A stretch of DNA of 64,000 nucleotides from Flavobacterium sp. MFBS3-15 (GCF_026107645.2 NZ_JAPCHV010000005.1:23512-87511), one strand, 5' to 3'; positions 14,810 through 25,089 are shown, counted from the first letter of the stretch. The notes: generated by a model not told the origin, from the sequence alone. Made by a program: numbers and translations.

Positions 14810-15538
14810 TTACTTTTGATCCTGTAAAGCAAACACTTTTTTCAATAAATCGGAAGTACGCGACGATAAATTTGTCCTAATATTTTTCTCCTCGACTGTA
14901 ATCATTTTGAATACACCCTCAAGGGCTTTGGTAGTAACGTAGTCGGTCAGGTCGGGGTTCACTTTGCTCACCAGCGGCAGGGCGTTGTATTTTGCAATGA
15001 TGCCGGCCCAAACCTTGTCGGCGCCTACCTTGTCCAGCGATGTTTTTACCACGGGGCTGAATTTGCCGTAGAGTGGGGTGGTGGTCGTTTTTTGGAGGTA
15101 AGCCGTAGCCGAGTTGTCGGCACCCATCAGGATCTTCTTCGCATCGGTGATGGTCATTTTGGTAATGGCATCGACAAAAATGGGCGTAGCCTCTTTCACG
15201 GCGTCTTCAGCGGCGCGGTTCAGTACTTTGATGCCTTCATCGGCCAGGCTGGACATTCCCATCTGGCGCAGTTTTCTATCTACTTTTTGGAGTTCCGGCG
15301 GCAGGAGTATCTTCACGGCTTCGTTTTTATAGAAACCGTCTTCCGCAGTTAGTTTGGTGACTTCTTTGGTAACGCCGTTGTTCAGCGCTTCCTTCAGCGC
15401 CTTGCCAATGTCGGCATTACTGAGCGAACCGCCCCCCGAAATCAGGTCTTTACCTTTGCCTACAAGGTCTTTGAGTTGGGCGTTGGCATTGGCAGACAAT
15501 GCCATGACAATAAAGAGTGAGAAGAGTATTTTTTTCAT
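14810..15538 (-). CDS. DUF4197 protein, paralogue of the next gene
   Basis: A 242-residue product very similar along its length to the 14084-14797 protein (shared blocks EATPIFV, KVNPDLTDYVT and TSDLLKKVFA). It has a signal peptide (MKKILFSLFIVMALSANANAQ) without a lipobox, so this copy is soluble in the periplasm while its partner is lipidated. The tandem order and short spacing point to local duplication followed by a change of anchoring. Confidence 0.88.
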   Translation of the reverse strand: MKKILFSLFIVMALSANANAQLKDLVGKGKDLISGGGSLSNADIGKALKEALNNGVTKEVTKLTAEDGFYKNEAVKILLPPELQKVDRKLRQMGMSSLADEGIKVLNRAAEDAVKEATPIFVDAITKMTITDAKKILMGADNSATAYLQKTTTTPLYGKFSPVVKTSLDKVGADKVWAGIIAKYNALPLVSKVNPDLTDYVTTKALEGVFKMITVEEKNIRTNLSSRTSDLLKKVFALQDQK

Positions 15539-15697
15539 TTTTATGAGGTTTCATATATAAAAACAAAAACTATACCTAAATGTTTCATTTTTGTTTTGAT
15601 GGAGGCCCAATAGGCCCAAATTTAGTTTAGCAAAAGTTAAAAGCTTTCCTTTTACAATGTAGGCTCCCTAACTTAGTTCAACTAAAAACCACACACC

Positions 15698-15823
15698 ATG
15701 AACAAATTGATAAGGGCCCTCATAGCGGGCTGGGGCGCAAAGAAAATTGGCGGCGGCTGCATCGGCACCATCATCGCTTTTGTAGTGATTTATTACCTGC
15801 TGGGGTACTGCGACAGGATGTAA
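15698..15823 (+). CDS. 41-residue membrane peptide
   Basis: An open frame beginning MNKLIRALIAGWGAKKIGGG with a following hydrophobic stretch CIGTIIAFVVIYYLLGYC and a short DRM tail: one transmembrane helix preceded by a basic segment. It stops one base before the convergent gene. The clean start, basic/hydrophobic pattern and lack of a better frame support a real small gene. Function unknown. Confidence 0.55.
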   Translation: MNKLIRALIAGWGAKKIGGGCIGTIIAFVVIYYLLGYCDRM

Positions 15824-16321
15824 CTAACTGCCGTCGACAGTTGCTGTTGCTGCCGTATTCATTGCCGCCCGGTAATAATGCGCGGCAACGAGCAGCAGCA
15901 ACAGGCCGTCTTCGCCTTCAAAAGGCTTTTGTGCTGTCACTATATAATTTGAAGCCAGCTTTTTCCAGGTGAATTCCTGTTTTAATTGCAGTACCTCTTC
16001 GCCTTTGTAGCTCTCCAGTATATAGGCCCAGCTAAACCAACCCTTTGGCTTTAGGGTATAGAAGTGGTGCATTTCTTTTGCACGGGTTATTACGGTGCCA
16101 CGCCATTTCGTCTTTACCTCAAACAGCGGGTTGCCATCCTTAATTACCTCGCCGTGTATTTTCCAGAAGCCTTTGGCCTGAATGGTGTAAGCGGACTCCC
16201 CTACCATTATTTCCGCGTCCTGCGAATACCAGTTGGGATAGTGCAGCGTACCGGCAGGCTTACCATCAATGCGCAACGTGTAATGACGGTTCTTTTCGGA
16301 AGTGATGATGATCGTTTGCAT
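15824..16321 (-). CDS. Uncharacterised cytoplasmic protein
   Basis: A 165-residue product, start MQTIIITSEKNRHYTLRIDG, with no signal peptide. Alternating strands (GTLHYPNWYSQDAEIMVG, FWKIHGEVIKDGNPLFEVKTKW) suggest a beta-rich fold, perhaps like tubby/LURP-type barrels, but that is a guess. The C-terminal part is hydrophobic and Ala-rich (GLLLLLVAAHYYRAAMNTA). No family recognised. Confidence 0.6.
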   Translation of the reverse strand: MQTIIITSEKNRHYTLRIDGKPAGTLHYPNWYSQDAEIMVGESAYTIQAKGFWKIHGEVIKDGNPLFEVKTKWRGTVITRAKEMHHFYTLKPKGWFSWAYILESYKGEEVLQLKQEFTWKKLASNYIVTAQKPFEGEDGLLLLLVAAHYYRAAMNTAATATVDGS

Positions 16322-16421
16322 AGGGATGTGATTGTAGCGCTAAGTTAGCCAATACCTTCCCGGAAGCCAAAAATGTTGTTACAGATGATGGCGGGGTTGT
16401 TACAGATTTTAATGTCTGTAA

Positions 16422-16979
16422 TTAGGTAAGATAATTCTTCAAAAATTCCTTTAGCGGATTTCCATATTCAGCGTCAAGGTTCCAACAGCTAAGAGTATAG
16501 TCTCTTACTGGTTCTTTAGCTTCTAATTTTTGAAATGACAAATAAGAATAAATTTGGATTTTAAGGTCAGGAACTTCATAATTATTATTCTTTGATGTCA
16601 GGCATTTATCCAGAACATCAAAACATTCAAAAATTCCCTGATGCTCTTCAATAGTCATCCTTTTTAGCAATTCTTCTAAGGCGCCAGTATCTGAATTATT
16701 AGGAAAAAGAAAAACTTCAAATTCAATTCCTGTTTTGTCTTTTTGCTCGTTGATATTATTCATTGCCGCCTGAAAATCAGAATCAGCATCAAATATTAAT
16801 AGATTAATTCCTCCTTGGTCAGTATTTTGTAGAAAGTAATTTTTTCCTAAGTGAATACTGTCTTTTCCTTTTACATCAACATATTCAATATCTTCAATTC
16901 CAAAATGATACTTCACGTAATCTTTCAAAAACTTTCCATCGGCTTTCCCTTCACCGAATAATACTACAGGCCCTTTCAT
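16422..16979 (-). CDS. TOPRIM-like protein paired with an AAA ATPase
   Basis: A 185-residue protein. Its start VVLFGEGKADGKFLKDYV holds the conserved Glu (E10) of a TOPRIM fold, and LLIFDADSDFQAAMNN (DxD at 64-66) supplies the metal-binding acidic pair, as in DUF3226/DUF4435/RloB-type proteins. The gene overlaps the upstream ATPase gene by one base (TAATG), so they are coupled. AAA ATPase plus small TOPRIM pairs include the PARIS anti-phage system (AriA/AriB); here the partner is shorter and only loosely alike. The probable role is a nuclease or effector released on infection, by inference. It is AT-rich compared with its neighbours. Confidence 0.7.
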   Translation of the reverse strand: MKGPVVLFGEGKADGKFLKDYVKYHFGIEDIEYVDVKGKDSIHLGKNYFLQNTDQGGINLLIFDADSDFQAAMNNINEQKDKTGIEFEVFLFPNNSDTGALEELLKRMTIEEHQGIFECFDVLDKCLTSKNNNYEVPDLKIQIYSYLSFQKLEAKEPVRDYTLSCWNLDAEYGNPLKEFLKNYLT

Positions 16980-18049
16980 TACCTTAATTCATTTTCCTGC
17001 TCAATGGCAAATTCAAATTCTTCAAAATCATAACGATATGCTTTAATATCGCCATTTGGAAGTTTTTTTAAAGTAAAAGATTTTGTCTCATTTTGAAAAT
17101 CTATAAAATCGTTTTCTTCCAATACTTCTTTAAATGACTTTAAGAATTCATTGTTATGTGTTGAAATGAATAATTGAACTTTATTGAATGAAGCAACGGA
17201 TAAAAGAATTTTAACTACTTCTTTATATCTGGAATAGTGGAACCCCGTATCTATCTCATCTACACAAAGGTGTTTACCATTTGACATGGCTATCTCCATA
17301 ATAATTCTAAACAAACGTATAGTTCCGTCTCCAAACATCGGTAATGGCAGCAATGAGTCTTTATCATCAAGCCAAAGTCCAATAATCGGGGTTTGGTCGA
17401 TATAATTTAATGTAATTTCTACATTGGAAATATTTGGCACCAAAAATTTTAGGCTTGATATTAAACTATTTTTACTTTCTTTACTTATAGAAAAGTTAGC
17501 TGTAAAAAATCTTACAAGATCACTTGAATAATTCGCTGTCGAATAAACATATGGAATATAATCATCAGTTCCTTCAAAATTTTGTCTTGTATCAAACAAT
17601 CTATATTGAAAAGCACTATTATTGGTTCGTGCCTTTAACACTTCTTCAATGTTTAGAAACTTAATGTCATCGGACAATTTTTGCTGTTCAACTTTATCTA
17701 AATCTTTTCGAAACACAGGTTCTAGCACTAAATTGAAACCATTTCCATTACGGTATTCAAGTGATACATTTATAGTTTTTTTTGCAGAAAACGTATTTAA
17801 AAAAAATCTAAACGGGTTCTCGAAGTAAGCTTTATCTAAGACTATATTTTTAAACAATAACAATCCTTGAAAATTTCGTATAGTCTTAGAAATATTATTC
17901 TCGAATAATAAACTTTCCAAAAAACTACTCTTTCCAACATTATTATCCCCAAGAATTATATTATACTTTCCAAATCTCTCAACTGAAAATTTGTCAAAGC
18001 ATTTAAAGTTTTCTATAGAAATATTTTTGATATGTTTTATCTGCTCCAT
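16979..18049 (-). CDS. AAA-family ATPase of a two-gene defence-like system
   Basis: A 356-residue SMC/RecF-like ATPase. It starts MEQIKHIKNISIENFKCFDK, with Walker A GDNNVGKSS at 34-42, FGDGTIRLFRI (about 239-249) as the signature region, Walker B LCVDEID (261-267) and the switch ISTHN (295-299). There is no inserted coiled coil, so it belongs with the AAA_15/AAA_21 group. It is followed by a TOPRIM-like gene with one-base overlap. AT-rich codon use and the lack of any metabolic neighbour fit an acquired defence module; PARIS-like or a related ATPase-TOPRIM pair is the best guess. Confidence 0.8.
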   Translation of the reverse strand: MEQIKHIKNISIENFKCFDKFSVERFGKYNIILGDNNVGKSSFLESLLFENNISKTIRNFQGLLLFKNIVLDKAYFENPFRFFLNTFSAKKTINVSLEYRNGNGFNLVLEPVFRKDLDKVEQQKLSDDIKFLNIEEVLKARTNNSAFQYRLFDTRQNFEGTDDYIPYVYSTANYSSDLVRFFTANFSISKESKNSLISSLKFLVPNISNVEITLNYIDQTPIIGLWLDDKDSLLPLPMFGDGTIRLFRIIMEIAMSNGKHLCVDEIDTGFHYSRYKEVVKILLSVASFNKVQLFISTHNNEFLKSFKEVLEENDFIDFQNETKSFTLKKLPNGDIKAYRYDFEEFEFAIEQENELR

Positions 18050-18134
18050 ATAACAAAACTACGTAAAAAGTATATTAATCAATATAACTTTTCATAAATC
18101 AATAGTTTTTTATTCTTCAATATTACAACAATAC

Positions 18135-18160
18135 AAAAAGCCTCCCATACGGAAGGCTTC
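18135..18160 (-). terminator. Terminator of the acyl-CoA mutase gene
   Basis: AGCCTcCC (18139-18146) pairs with GGaAGGCT (18151-18158); the minus strand continues with TTTTTG. Confidence 0.75.
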
Positions 18161-18203
18161 TATCTAAAAATCTAATGATCTAAAATCTAATAATCCAAAA
18201 GGA

Positions 18204-21200
18204 TTACATATTCCTCCTGTACTGCCCGCCCACTTCAAACAATGCCGAAGTGATTTCGCCCAGCGAGCATACCTTGGCGGCATCCATCAGCTGTTCGAAG
18301 ATGTTCTTGTTTTGTACCGCAGCATCCTGGACCAGGGCAAGCTGTTTCTTAACTTCTTCCTCATTAGCCTTGTGCAGGTTTTCGAGGGTTGCGATCTGGA
18401 ATAGTTTTTCTTCTTCTGTAGCTCGGATTACTTCCAGCGGCACCACTGTTGGCGACCCTTTCGAGCTTAGGAACGTATTCACGCCGATAATCGGGAACTC
18501 GCCGGTGTGCTTCAGTGTTTCGTAGTACAGGCTTTCCTCCTGTATCTTGCTGCGCTGGTACATGGTTTCCATGGCGCCAAGCACGCCGCCACGCTCGGTA
18601 ATGCGGTCGAATTCAGCCAGTACTGCTTCCTCCACAAGGTCGGTAAGCTCCTCGATGATGAACGATCCCTGTATCGGGTTCTCGTTCTTCGTAAGGCCCA
18701 ACTCCTTGTTGATGATCAGCTGTATCGCCATCGCACGGCGCACGCTTTCCTCGGTAGGGGTCGTGATGGCTTCGTCGTATGCGTTGGTATGCAGCGAGTT
18801 ACAGTTATCATATATGGCGTACAAGGCCTGTAGTGTGGTACGGATATCGTTAAAGTCGATTTCCTGCGCGTGCAGCGAACGGCCTGATGTCTGGATGTGG
18901 TATTTCAGCATCTGTGCACGCTCGTTGGCGCCGTACTTGTTCTTTAAAGCTTTTGCCCATATCTTGCGCGCCACACGGCCAATCACCGCATATTCAGGGT
19001 CGATGCCATTGCTGAAGAAGAACGACAGGTTTGGCCCGAAATCATTGATGTTCATGCCGCGGCTCAGGTAGTATTCCACGTAGGTGAAGCCGTTCGCCAG
19101 CGTAAAAGCCAACTGCGTGATAGGGTTGGCGCCCGCCTCCGCAATGTGGTAGCCCGAAATGGACACGGAATAGAAGTTTCTCACATTCTTGTTGATGAAG
19201 TACTCCTGCACGTCGCCCATCAGCCTCAGCGCAAATTCGGTCGAGAAGATGCAGGTATTCTGCGCCTGGTCTTCCTTGAGGATGTCGGCCTGAACCGTAC
19301 CACGTACCTGTGTAAGGGTGCGGGTTTTAATTTCATTATACACATCAGCAGGCAGCACCTGGTCGCCGGTCACACCCAGCAGCATCAGGCCGAGGCCGTC
19401 GTTGCCCTGCGGCAGGTCGCCGTTGTAGCGCGGACGTTCCACGCCCTTCGCCTTGTATATCTCGTTTATTTTGTTGTCAACCTCTTTTTCAAGGCCGTTT
19501 TCTTTAATGTAAAGCTCGCACTGCTGGTCGATGGCGGCATTCATGAAGAAGCCCAGCAGCATCGGCGCAGGCCCGTTGATGGTCATGCTCACCGAGGTCA
19601 TCGGGTGGGCCAGGTTAAAGCCCGAATACAGCTTCTTGGCATCGTCAAGGCAGCAGATGGAAACACCGGCATTACCGATTTTACCATAGATGTCCGGGCG
19701 GTGGTCAGGGTCGTTGCCGTATAGCGTCACACTGTCAAACGCCGTAGAAAGGCGCTTGGCCGGCATCCCGAGGCTCACGTAGTGGAAACGCCTGTTGGTA
19801 CGCTCCGGGCCGCCCTCGCCCGCAAACATACGGGTTGGGTCCTCGCCCTCACGCTTGAACGGGTACAAGCCCGAAGTGAACGGGAATTCCCCAGGCACGT
19901 TTTCCTGCAGGCACCAGCGCAGTATGTCGCCCCAGGCACTGTATTTCGGCAGGGCCACCTTTGGTATCTGCGAATGCGAAAGCGATTCGGTATGCGTCTG
20001 TATGTTGATTTCCCTGTCCCTTACCTTGAAGGTATACACAGGATTTTTGTACTTATTCACTTTCGTGTCCCACGTCAGGATGATCTCCCAGTTGTAAGGG
20101 TCGAGGTCCATCTTCACGCGGTCAAACTCGGCCACCAATAGCTTTACCAGGTCCGCATTCGTACCCGATTTTGGTGTTACCGGCTCAATACCGAACTTCG
20201 CTAGTTCCGGCTTCACGCCACCAACTGTTTCGATAGTTTTATAGATGCCGTACAGCTTTTGAGCTACTTCCTGCTGGCTGGCAGCGGTTTCGTCATACTT
20301 GCGGTTGTTCTCGGCAATTTCGCTCAGGTAGCGCGTGCGGTGCGGCGGTATCACGAAGATCTTCTCGCTCATCTCGCGGGTGATTTGGAACGTTGAGTTC
20401 AGGTCGGCGCCTGTGCGCTCAACGATCCTATCCATTATCTTTTTGTACAGCGTGTTCATGCCCGGGTCGTTGAACTGCGAAGCAATGGTACCGAAAACCG
20501 GCATGTCATCAGGGTTCTTGTCCCACAGGTTGTGGTTGCGCTGGTATTGCTTTTTCACATCGCGAATGGCATCGAGTGCGCCGCGCTTGTCGAATTTGTT
20601 CAGGGCTACCAAGTCGGCAAAGTCGAGCATGTCGATCTTTTCGAGCTGTGTTGCCGCTCCAAATTCAGGGGTCATTACGTACAATGATACATCCGAATGG
20701 TCCAGAATCTCCGTATCGCTCTGCCCGATACCCGACGTTTCCAGGATGATGAGGTCGTATTTTGCGGCCTTCAGGACCTGTATGGCTTCGGCTACATATT
20801 TTGATAGTGCAAGGTTCGACTGCCTTGTGGCCAAAGAGCGCATGTACACCCTCGGGTTGTTGATGGCATTCATTCGGATGCGGTCGCCCAGCAGCGCCCC
20901 GCCTGTTTTCCTTTTGGAAGGGTCAACCGAGATAAGCCCGATGGTCTTTTCAGGGAAATCAATCAGGAAGCGTCGCACCAGCTCATCAACCAGTGATGAT
21001 TTACCCGCACCGCCCGTGCCGGTAATGCCCAGCACCGGTATTTGTGACGTTTCATTTTGTTTATGGATGGCATCAAGCGTTTCCTTAGCTATTTCCGGGA
21101 AGTTTTCTGCCGATGAAATAACCCTTGCGATGGCTGTTGGGTTTTTCTCTTCCAAATGGTCGATTTCACCGTTAAGCTTATCGCCCACAGGATAGTCCGA

Positions 21201-21626
21201 TTGCTTTACAAGGTCGTTGATCATCCCCTGAAGCCCCAGCTCGCGGCCATCGTCGGGCGAATAGATGCGCGTAATGCCGTACTCGTGCAGTTCCCTAATT
21301 TCCTCAGGAAGGATAACCCCGCCGCCGCCGCCGAATATCTTTATATGCCCCGCGCCTTTTTCCTTCAAAAGGTCGTGCATATACTTAAAATATTCATTAT
21401 GCCCGCCCTGGTAAGAGGTCATTGCGATTGCATTGGCATCTTCCTGAATGGCGGTGTTCACTACTTCCTCCACACTGCGGTCATGCCCCAGGTGGATCAC
21501 CTCCACGCCGGTGGCCTGAATGATGCGGCGCATGATGTTGATGGCGGCATCGTGTCCGTCAAAAAGCGATGCGGCAGTAACGATTCTTACTTTATTCTTA
21601 GGGATATAAGGTACGGCTTGTTCCAT
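18204..21626 (-). CDS. icmF: Fused B12-dependent acyl-CoA mutase (IcmF type)
   Basis: A 1140-residue protein from the ATG at 21626 ([20 protein letters not shown]); an in-frame TTG two codons earlier is less likely. It is a three-part fusion. The N-terminal cobalamin-binding domain has [13 protein letters not shown] and FGGGGGVI. The central MeaI-type chaperone GTPase has Walker [16 protein letters not shown] near 203 and NKFDKRG. The C-terminal acyl-CoA mutase domain has [20 protein letters not shown] and [20 protein letters not shown]. This order defines IcmF, which interconverts isobutyryl-CoA and n-butyryl-CoA (and pivalyl-CoA in some members) using adenosylcobalamin. The length matches the family. 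It is monocistronic with its own terminator. Confidence 0.92.
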   Translation of the reverse strand: MEQAVPYIPKNKVRIVTAASLFDGHDAAINIMRRIIQATGVEVIHLGHDRSVEEVVNTAIQEDANAIAMTSYQGGHNEYFKYMHDLLKEKGAGHIKIFGGGGGVILPEEIRELHEYGITRIYSPDDGRELGLQGMINDLVKQSDYPVGDKLNGEIDHLEEKNPTAIARVISSAENFPEIAKETLDAIHKQNETSQIPVLGITGTGGAGKSSLVDELVRRFLIDFPEKTIGLISVDPSKRKTGGALLGDRIRMNAINNPRVYMRSLATRQSNLALSKYVAEAIQVLKAAKYDLIILETSGIGQSDTEILDHSDVSLYVMTPEFGAATQLEKIDMLDFADLVALNKFDKRGALDAIRDVKKQYQRNHNLWDKNPDDMPVFGTIASQFNDPGMNTLYKKIMDRIVERTGADLNSTFQITREMSEKIFVIPPHRTRYLSEIAENNRKYDETAASQQEVAQKLYGIYKTIETVGGVKPELAKFGIEPVTPKSGTNADLVKLLVAEFDRVKMDLDPYNWEIILTWDTKVNKYKNPVYTFKVRDREINIQTHTESLSHSQIPKVALPKYSAWGDILRWCLQENVPGEFPFTSGLYPFKREGEDPTRMFAGEGGPERTNRRFHYVSLGMPAKRLSTAFDSVTLYGNDPDHRPDIYGKIGNAGVSICCLDDAKKLYSGFNLAHPMTSVSMTINGPAPMLLGFFMNAAIDQQCELYIKENGLEKEVDNKINEIYKAKGVERPRYNGDLPQGNDGLGLMLLGVTGDQVLPADVYNEIKTRTLTQVRGTVQADILKEDQAQNTCIFSTEFALRLMGDVQEYFINKNVRNFYSVSISGYHIAEAGANPITQLAFTLANGFTYVEYYLSRGMNINDFGPNLSFFFSNGIDPEYAVIGRVARKIWAKALKNKYGANERAQMLKYHIQTSGRSLHAQEIDFNDIRTTLQALYAIYDNCNSLHTNAYDEAITTPTEESVRRAMAIQLIINKELGLTKNENPIQGSFIIEELTDLVEEAVLAEFDRITERGGVLGAMETMYQRSKIQEESLYYETLKHTGEFPIIGVNTFLSSKGSPTVVPLEVIRATEEEKLFQIATLENLHKANEEEVKKQLALVQDAAVQNKNIFEQLMDAAKVCSLGEITSALFEVGGQYRRNM

Positions 21627-21727
21627 TGTCAAATATTCAATTTTGAGAGCGCAATTTACGTATTTATTAAATTTTTAAAGACAGGCAGGCAGAAAAATAT
21701 TCATATCAGAAATCGTTTGCGAAATTT

Positions 21728-21895
21728 GGGCGTGCCGCTCCACTGCGTTACGCGTCGGGTTTTCGGCTATATCCCTTCGCTGCGCTACGGGGATGCCGCC
21801 TCACCCGAGGCTGAAAGCCGAACTGGCAAAGCAATCCCTCACGCGGTCCTCACCCCCAACCCCTCTCCGAAGGAGAGGGGAGCCGGAACGTGCTT
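21728..21895. repeat. GGGCGTGCC-type repeat joined to a GC-rich palindrome
   Basis: A second copy of the GGGCGTGCCGCTCCACTGCG repeat seen at 8934, here running into a GGCTGAAAGCCGA segment and a copy of the CCCCTCTCC-GAAGG-AGAGGGG unit. A GTTCGAACGCAGTCGGGAA fragment follows near 21999. This accounts for the gene-free 21627-22018 stretch. Confidence 0.8.
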
Positions 21896-22018
21896 ACTCC
21901 AACGTGAAGATGGTTAGATTTTTTATGCATCCCGACTCCGCCCGATGTGACAACGTTAAGCAACACCAAAAACGTAACTATCATTACAACCTTTTCAGTT
22001 CGAACGCAGTCGGGAACA

Positions 22019-22666
22019 CTACCGCACCATGTGCCCCAAAGTACCATCATGAAAATACAGCACCCGTGTGCGGAATGACTGCGCCCTGAAGTTTGTCGGG
22101 TACCAGTCCCGGCCCTTGCTGCCCAGGATGAACAGGCCGTCGTCATCGCCCACCACGGTAAAGTTTTCTCCCCTCGGCTGGCGGTGGAAGATGGGCAGGC
22201 CGAATTGCTTTACAAGGGTGTCAGCAAGGTGTGTTACATTGTTGGTCACCAGCCCGATCTCGCTGATGCTGATGTACGAACTGCTGCTGAAGGTATAGTT
22301 GGAAAAGGTCTTATTGCCGTAGCGGGTAATGAATTCGAGGATGTTGCCGTTGTTATCGAGGAAATAAAAGGACTTTGCATCCCAGTTGGTAAAATCGATG
22401 ATGTCGCCTTTTTCGGCGGCGATGATCTCGGTGCGCCACTTCATGAGTTTGTAAGCTTCCTCAAAGCGGTTGTTGGGCACATCGATGGCAAAGTGATATA
22501 CGGGCTTTACACTGTCGGACTTGCGGAATATGAGCTTCGTAGTCCCCACGCGGAATGTTACCAGTTCCTTTTCCAGGGAATAAGCATCCAGTCCTAAAAC
22601 ACGTTTGTAAAATTGCACTGTTTCGGAAATGTTATCGCTAAGCAGTTCAAGTTCGATGATCGTCAT
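22019..22666 (-). CDS. VOC (glyoxalase/bleomycin-resistance) family protein
   Basis: A 215-residue protein with two VOC-type modules. The first has MTIIELELLSDNISETVQFYKRVLGL, then PVYHFAIDVPNNRFEEA and FYFLDNNGNILEFITRY with the terminal metal-ligand Glu. The second has ISEIGLVTNNVTHLADTLVKQFGLP ending VLYFHDGTLGHMVR. It is cytoplasmic. Such proteins bind a divalent metal and act as lyases, dioxygenases or resistance factors; the substrate is unknown. Confidence 0.82.
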   Translation of the reverse strand: MTIIELELLSDNISETVQFYKRVLGLDAYSLEKELVTFRVGTTKLIFRKSDSVKPVYHFAIDVPNNRFEEAYKLMKWRTEIIAAEKGDIIDFTNWDAKSFYFLDNNGNILEFITRYGNKTFSNYTFSSSSYISISEIGLVTNNVTHLADTLVKQFGLPIFHRQPRGENFTVVGDDDGLFILGSKGRDWYPTNFRAQSFRTRVLYFHDGTLGHMVR

Positions 22667-22772
22667 TCGGAAAAAATTGGCAACTGGCTAATTTAATCAT
22701 TCCCGGCTGTATTTTAATTAAATAAAGATTAAAAGTTAGGCCTCTCCATCTCAAAATCGACAAACTATTCGC

Positions 22773-22780
22773 TACATTTG
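22773..22780 (+). promoter_or_regulatory. -7 box of the EamA transporter gene
   Basis: TACATTTG, 21 bases before the ATG at 22802. Confidence 0.5.
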
Positions 22781-22801
22781 CGGCAAATTATCATAAGCGC
22801 C

Positions 22802-23722
22802 ATGCGGTTCTCAAAATACTACGCTGCCGGCATTACTGCCTTCCTCATTTGGGGGTTCTTTAGCTTCGGCCTCAGGCCAATCAACCACTACCCATCGCTC
22901 GACATCCTTTTTTACCGATTGTTCTTCTGCGTACCCATCATGGTGGCTATAACGCTGCTGTTCCGCAGGCATACCATCGCAGAGACCCTCAATGTGGTCA
23001 GGGCCATGAATAAGCCTGAAAGAACCCAACTGCTCGGGCTTACGCTGGGCAGTGCGTTGCTGCTGATTGCCAACTGGTTCCTCTTCATTTTCGTGATGAA
23101 CCATATCAGTGTCAATGCGGCGTCGTTTGCCTACCTTGTCTGCCCGATACTTACTACAGTTTTGGCATTCTTTATCCTTCACGAAAAACTCACATCTCTT
23201 CAGTGGCTTGCGGTAGGGCTTAGTGCACTGGGCTGTGGCTTGCTGTCGTACAACAACTTCATGTCAATATTTTACAGCCTGCTGGTAGCGCTGTCCTATG
23301 CGCTTTATATGATCATGCAGAAAAAAATTGTGGGGATTGATAAGTTTTTCCTGCTCAATGTACAGTTGATTATCATAGCCATTGTTGTGTTGCCCTTTTA
23401 TCCTGAGTTCAGCGGGCCAATACCTGCGGAAGCAACATTCTACGTGTATATAGGCATCATTGCGGTAGTTTTTACAATCATACCCTTGTTCCTGAACCTT
23501 TATGCTCTTAAAGGAATCAATTCCTCATCTGTAGGAATGCTGCTCTATATTAATCCATTAATTGGGTTTATGTTGTCAATATTTTATTTCCACGAACAGA
23601 TAACACTATACCAGGTACTGGCTTATGCTGTCATTTTAGTCGCAATCATATTGTTTAATATGAAGAATTTGCCACAGATTACCAAACCTGAGGGCACACG
23701 CAAAAGCCGTATATCATATTAA
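22802..23722 (+). CDS. rarD: RarD-type EamA-family transporter
   Basis: A 306-residue inner-membrane protein from the ATG at 22802 (MRFSKYYAAGITAFLIWGFF), with about ten hydrophobic helices arranged as two EamA repeats. It shows RarD features: the early LIWGFFSFGLRPINHYPSLDILFYRLFF type block and NWFLFIFVMNHISVNAASFAYLVCPI. RarD (chloramphenicol-sensitive protein) homologues are drug/metabolite transporters of unclear substrate. The C-terminal tail is basic and cytoplasmic. The gene stands alone behind a good promoter box. Confidence 0.85.
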   Translation: MRFSKYYAAGITAFLIWGFFSFGLRPINHYPSLDILFYRLFFCVPIMVAITLLFRRHTIAETLNVVRAMNKPERTQLLGLTLGSALLLIANWFLFIFVMNHISVNAASFAYLVCPILTTVLAFFILHEKLTSLQWLAVGLSALGCGLLSYNNFMSIFYSLLVALSYALYMIMQKKIVGIDKFFLLNVQLIIIAIVVLPFYPEFSGPIPAEATFYVYIGIIAVVFTIIPLFLNLYALKGINSSSVGMLLYINPLIGFMLSIFYFHEQITLYQVLAYAVILVAIILFNMKNLPQITKPEGTRKSRISY

Positions 23723-23780
23723 GGCTTAAAGTATTCATAATCAGTTGTGATTTTGAAATCCAATTGCGTAATTTAAACTT

Positions 23781-25022
23781 ATGAAAACAGGGCTGATCAT
23801 ATTTTCCTTTCTGTGGCTTTGCCATCCTGCCGTGGCACAGGTAGCAGGCTGTACCGATCCGCTTTCCAACAACTACAACCCTCAGGCAACCGTAAATAAC
23901 GGCACGTGTACTTACAGTTCGGCTTCTGTAGCGCCTGAAAGTTCGGTAAACTTGTCTGATGAAGTTGAGGAAACCTCCGGCCTTGTCAAATGGGAGGAGC
24001 GATTGCTTACCCATAACGACAACACCGACCTGAAGCTCTATGCACTGGACAGCATTTCGGGGGCAGTATTGGAAACTTTTGCAGTTACAGGCACTTCCAA
24101 TACCGACTGGGAGGAGATCGCGCAGGATAATCAATATATTTACATAGGCGACTTTGGCAACAACAGCAACGGCAACCGCACCAACCTCAGGATCATAAGG
24201 GTAGGGAAGGAGGAGCTGCTTTCGGGAGACATACAGGCCAACTCCATTCATTTTTCGTATTCCAACCAAACCGATTTTAACCCAACCGGAGGCAACAATA
24301 CCGATTTTGACTGTGAGGCATTCGTTGTTTCCAATGACAGCATTTACCTGTTTACCAAGCAATGGGTCAGTAAAAAGACCAGCGTATATGCCCTGCCCAA
24401 AACGCCCGGTACGCATATTGCCCAAATCAGATCAACTTACGATGTAAGCGGACTGATTACAGGGGCTACTTATCAGGAAGATAAGAAACTGGTAGTGCTT
24501 ACGGGCTACAGTACACTGCTGCAGCCATTCTTCTACTTGCTGTATGATTTCAAAGGACATGAGTTTTTCAGCGGCAACAAGCGTAAAATATCGATGTCAT
24601 CCATGGGTTTCCACCAGGTGGAGGGAATTGCAACAACGAACGGCCTGGAATATTTCGTATCGAACGAACATTTCGTGAAAGCCCCACTTTTCAATATAGC
24701 CCAAAAGCTGCACAAATTCGACTTGTCGCCTTATTTGCAGGAATACCTGGAAAACCTGTCGCTGGCCACCGCGCACAATGACATCCGGAGCAGGATACGT
24801 GTGTATCCCAATCCTGCGGGTGATTATCTTTATATAGAAATTGAGCCGTCACTAATAGGCATCCAATACAATTTCATCGACATGAATGGCCGCAATGCAC
24901 AAACCGGAACTCTCGACAGCGAGCGCAACAGGCTCGACATCGGCAGGCTGCAATCGGGGATATATGTTATCAAGGTAAGTGAATTCCCGGATTATTCGTA
25001 CCGGTTGGTGAAGAGGGGTTAG
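23781..25022 (+). CDS. T9SS-secreted protein with beta-propeller-like body
   Basis: A 413-residue protein. A signal peptide (MKTGLIIFSFLWLCHPAVAQ) is followed by GCTDPLSNNYNPQATVNNGT and CTY, a Cys-bounded motif often found in Bacteroidota surface proteins. The central ~280 residues contain repeating strand units (DNQYIYIGDFGNNSNGNRTN, QVEGIATTNGLEYFVSNEHF) reminiscent of a propeller. The C-terminal ~75 residues form a type A T9SS sorting domain (RVYPNPAGDYLYIEI, then GRLQSGIYVIKVS). It is exported across the outer membrane by type IX secretion. Ligand or activity unknown. Confidence 0.8.
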   Translation: MKTGLIIFSFLWLCHPAVAQVAGCTDPLSNNYNPQATVNNGTCTYSSASVAPESSVNLSDEVEETSGLVKWEERLLTHNDNTDLKLYALDSISGAVLETFAVTGTSNTDWEEIAQDNQYIYIGDFGNNSNGNRTNLRIIRVGKEELLSGDIQANSIHFSYSNQTDFNPTGGNNTDFDCEAFVVSNDSIYLFTKQWVSKKTSVYALPKTPGTHIAQIRSTYDVSGLITGATYQEDKKLVVLTGYSTLLQPFFYLLYDFKGHEFFSGNKRKISMSSMGFHQVEGIATTNGLEYFVSNEHFVKAPLFNIAQKLHKFDLSPYLQEYLENLSLATAHNDIRSRIRVYPNPAGDYLYIEIEPSLIGIQYNFIDMNGRNAQTGTLDSERNRLDIGRLQSGIYVIKVSEFPDYSYRLVKRG

Positions 25023-25089
25023 AATTTTTTAGTGATAAGGTTTACCACCTGTTCGCCCTTTTTCCTGTCATTATAACGGAGGTTAACAG

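Noticed and set aside
21627..22018. Long plus-strand frame through the region upstream of icmF
   Set aside because: It runs across repeat copies and the antisense of icmF with no protein-like pattern.
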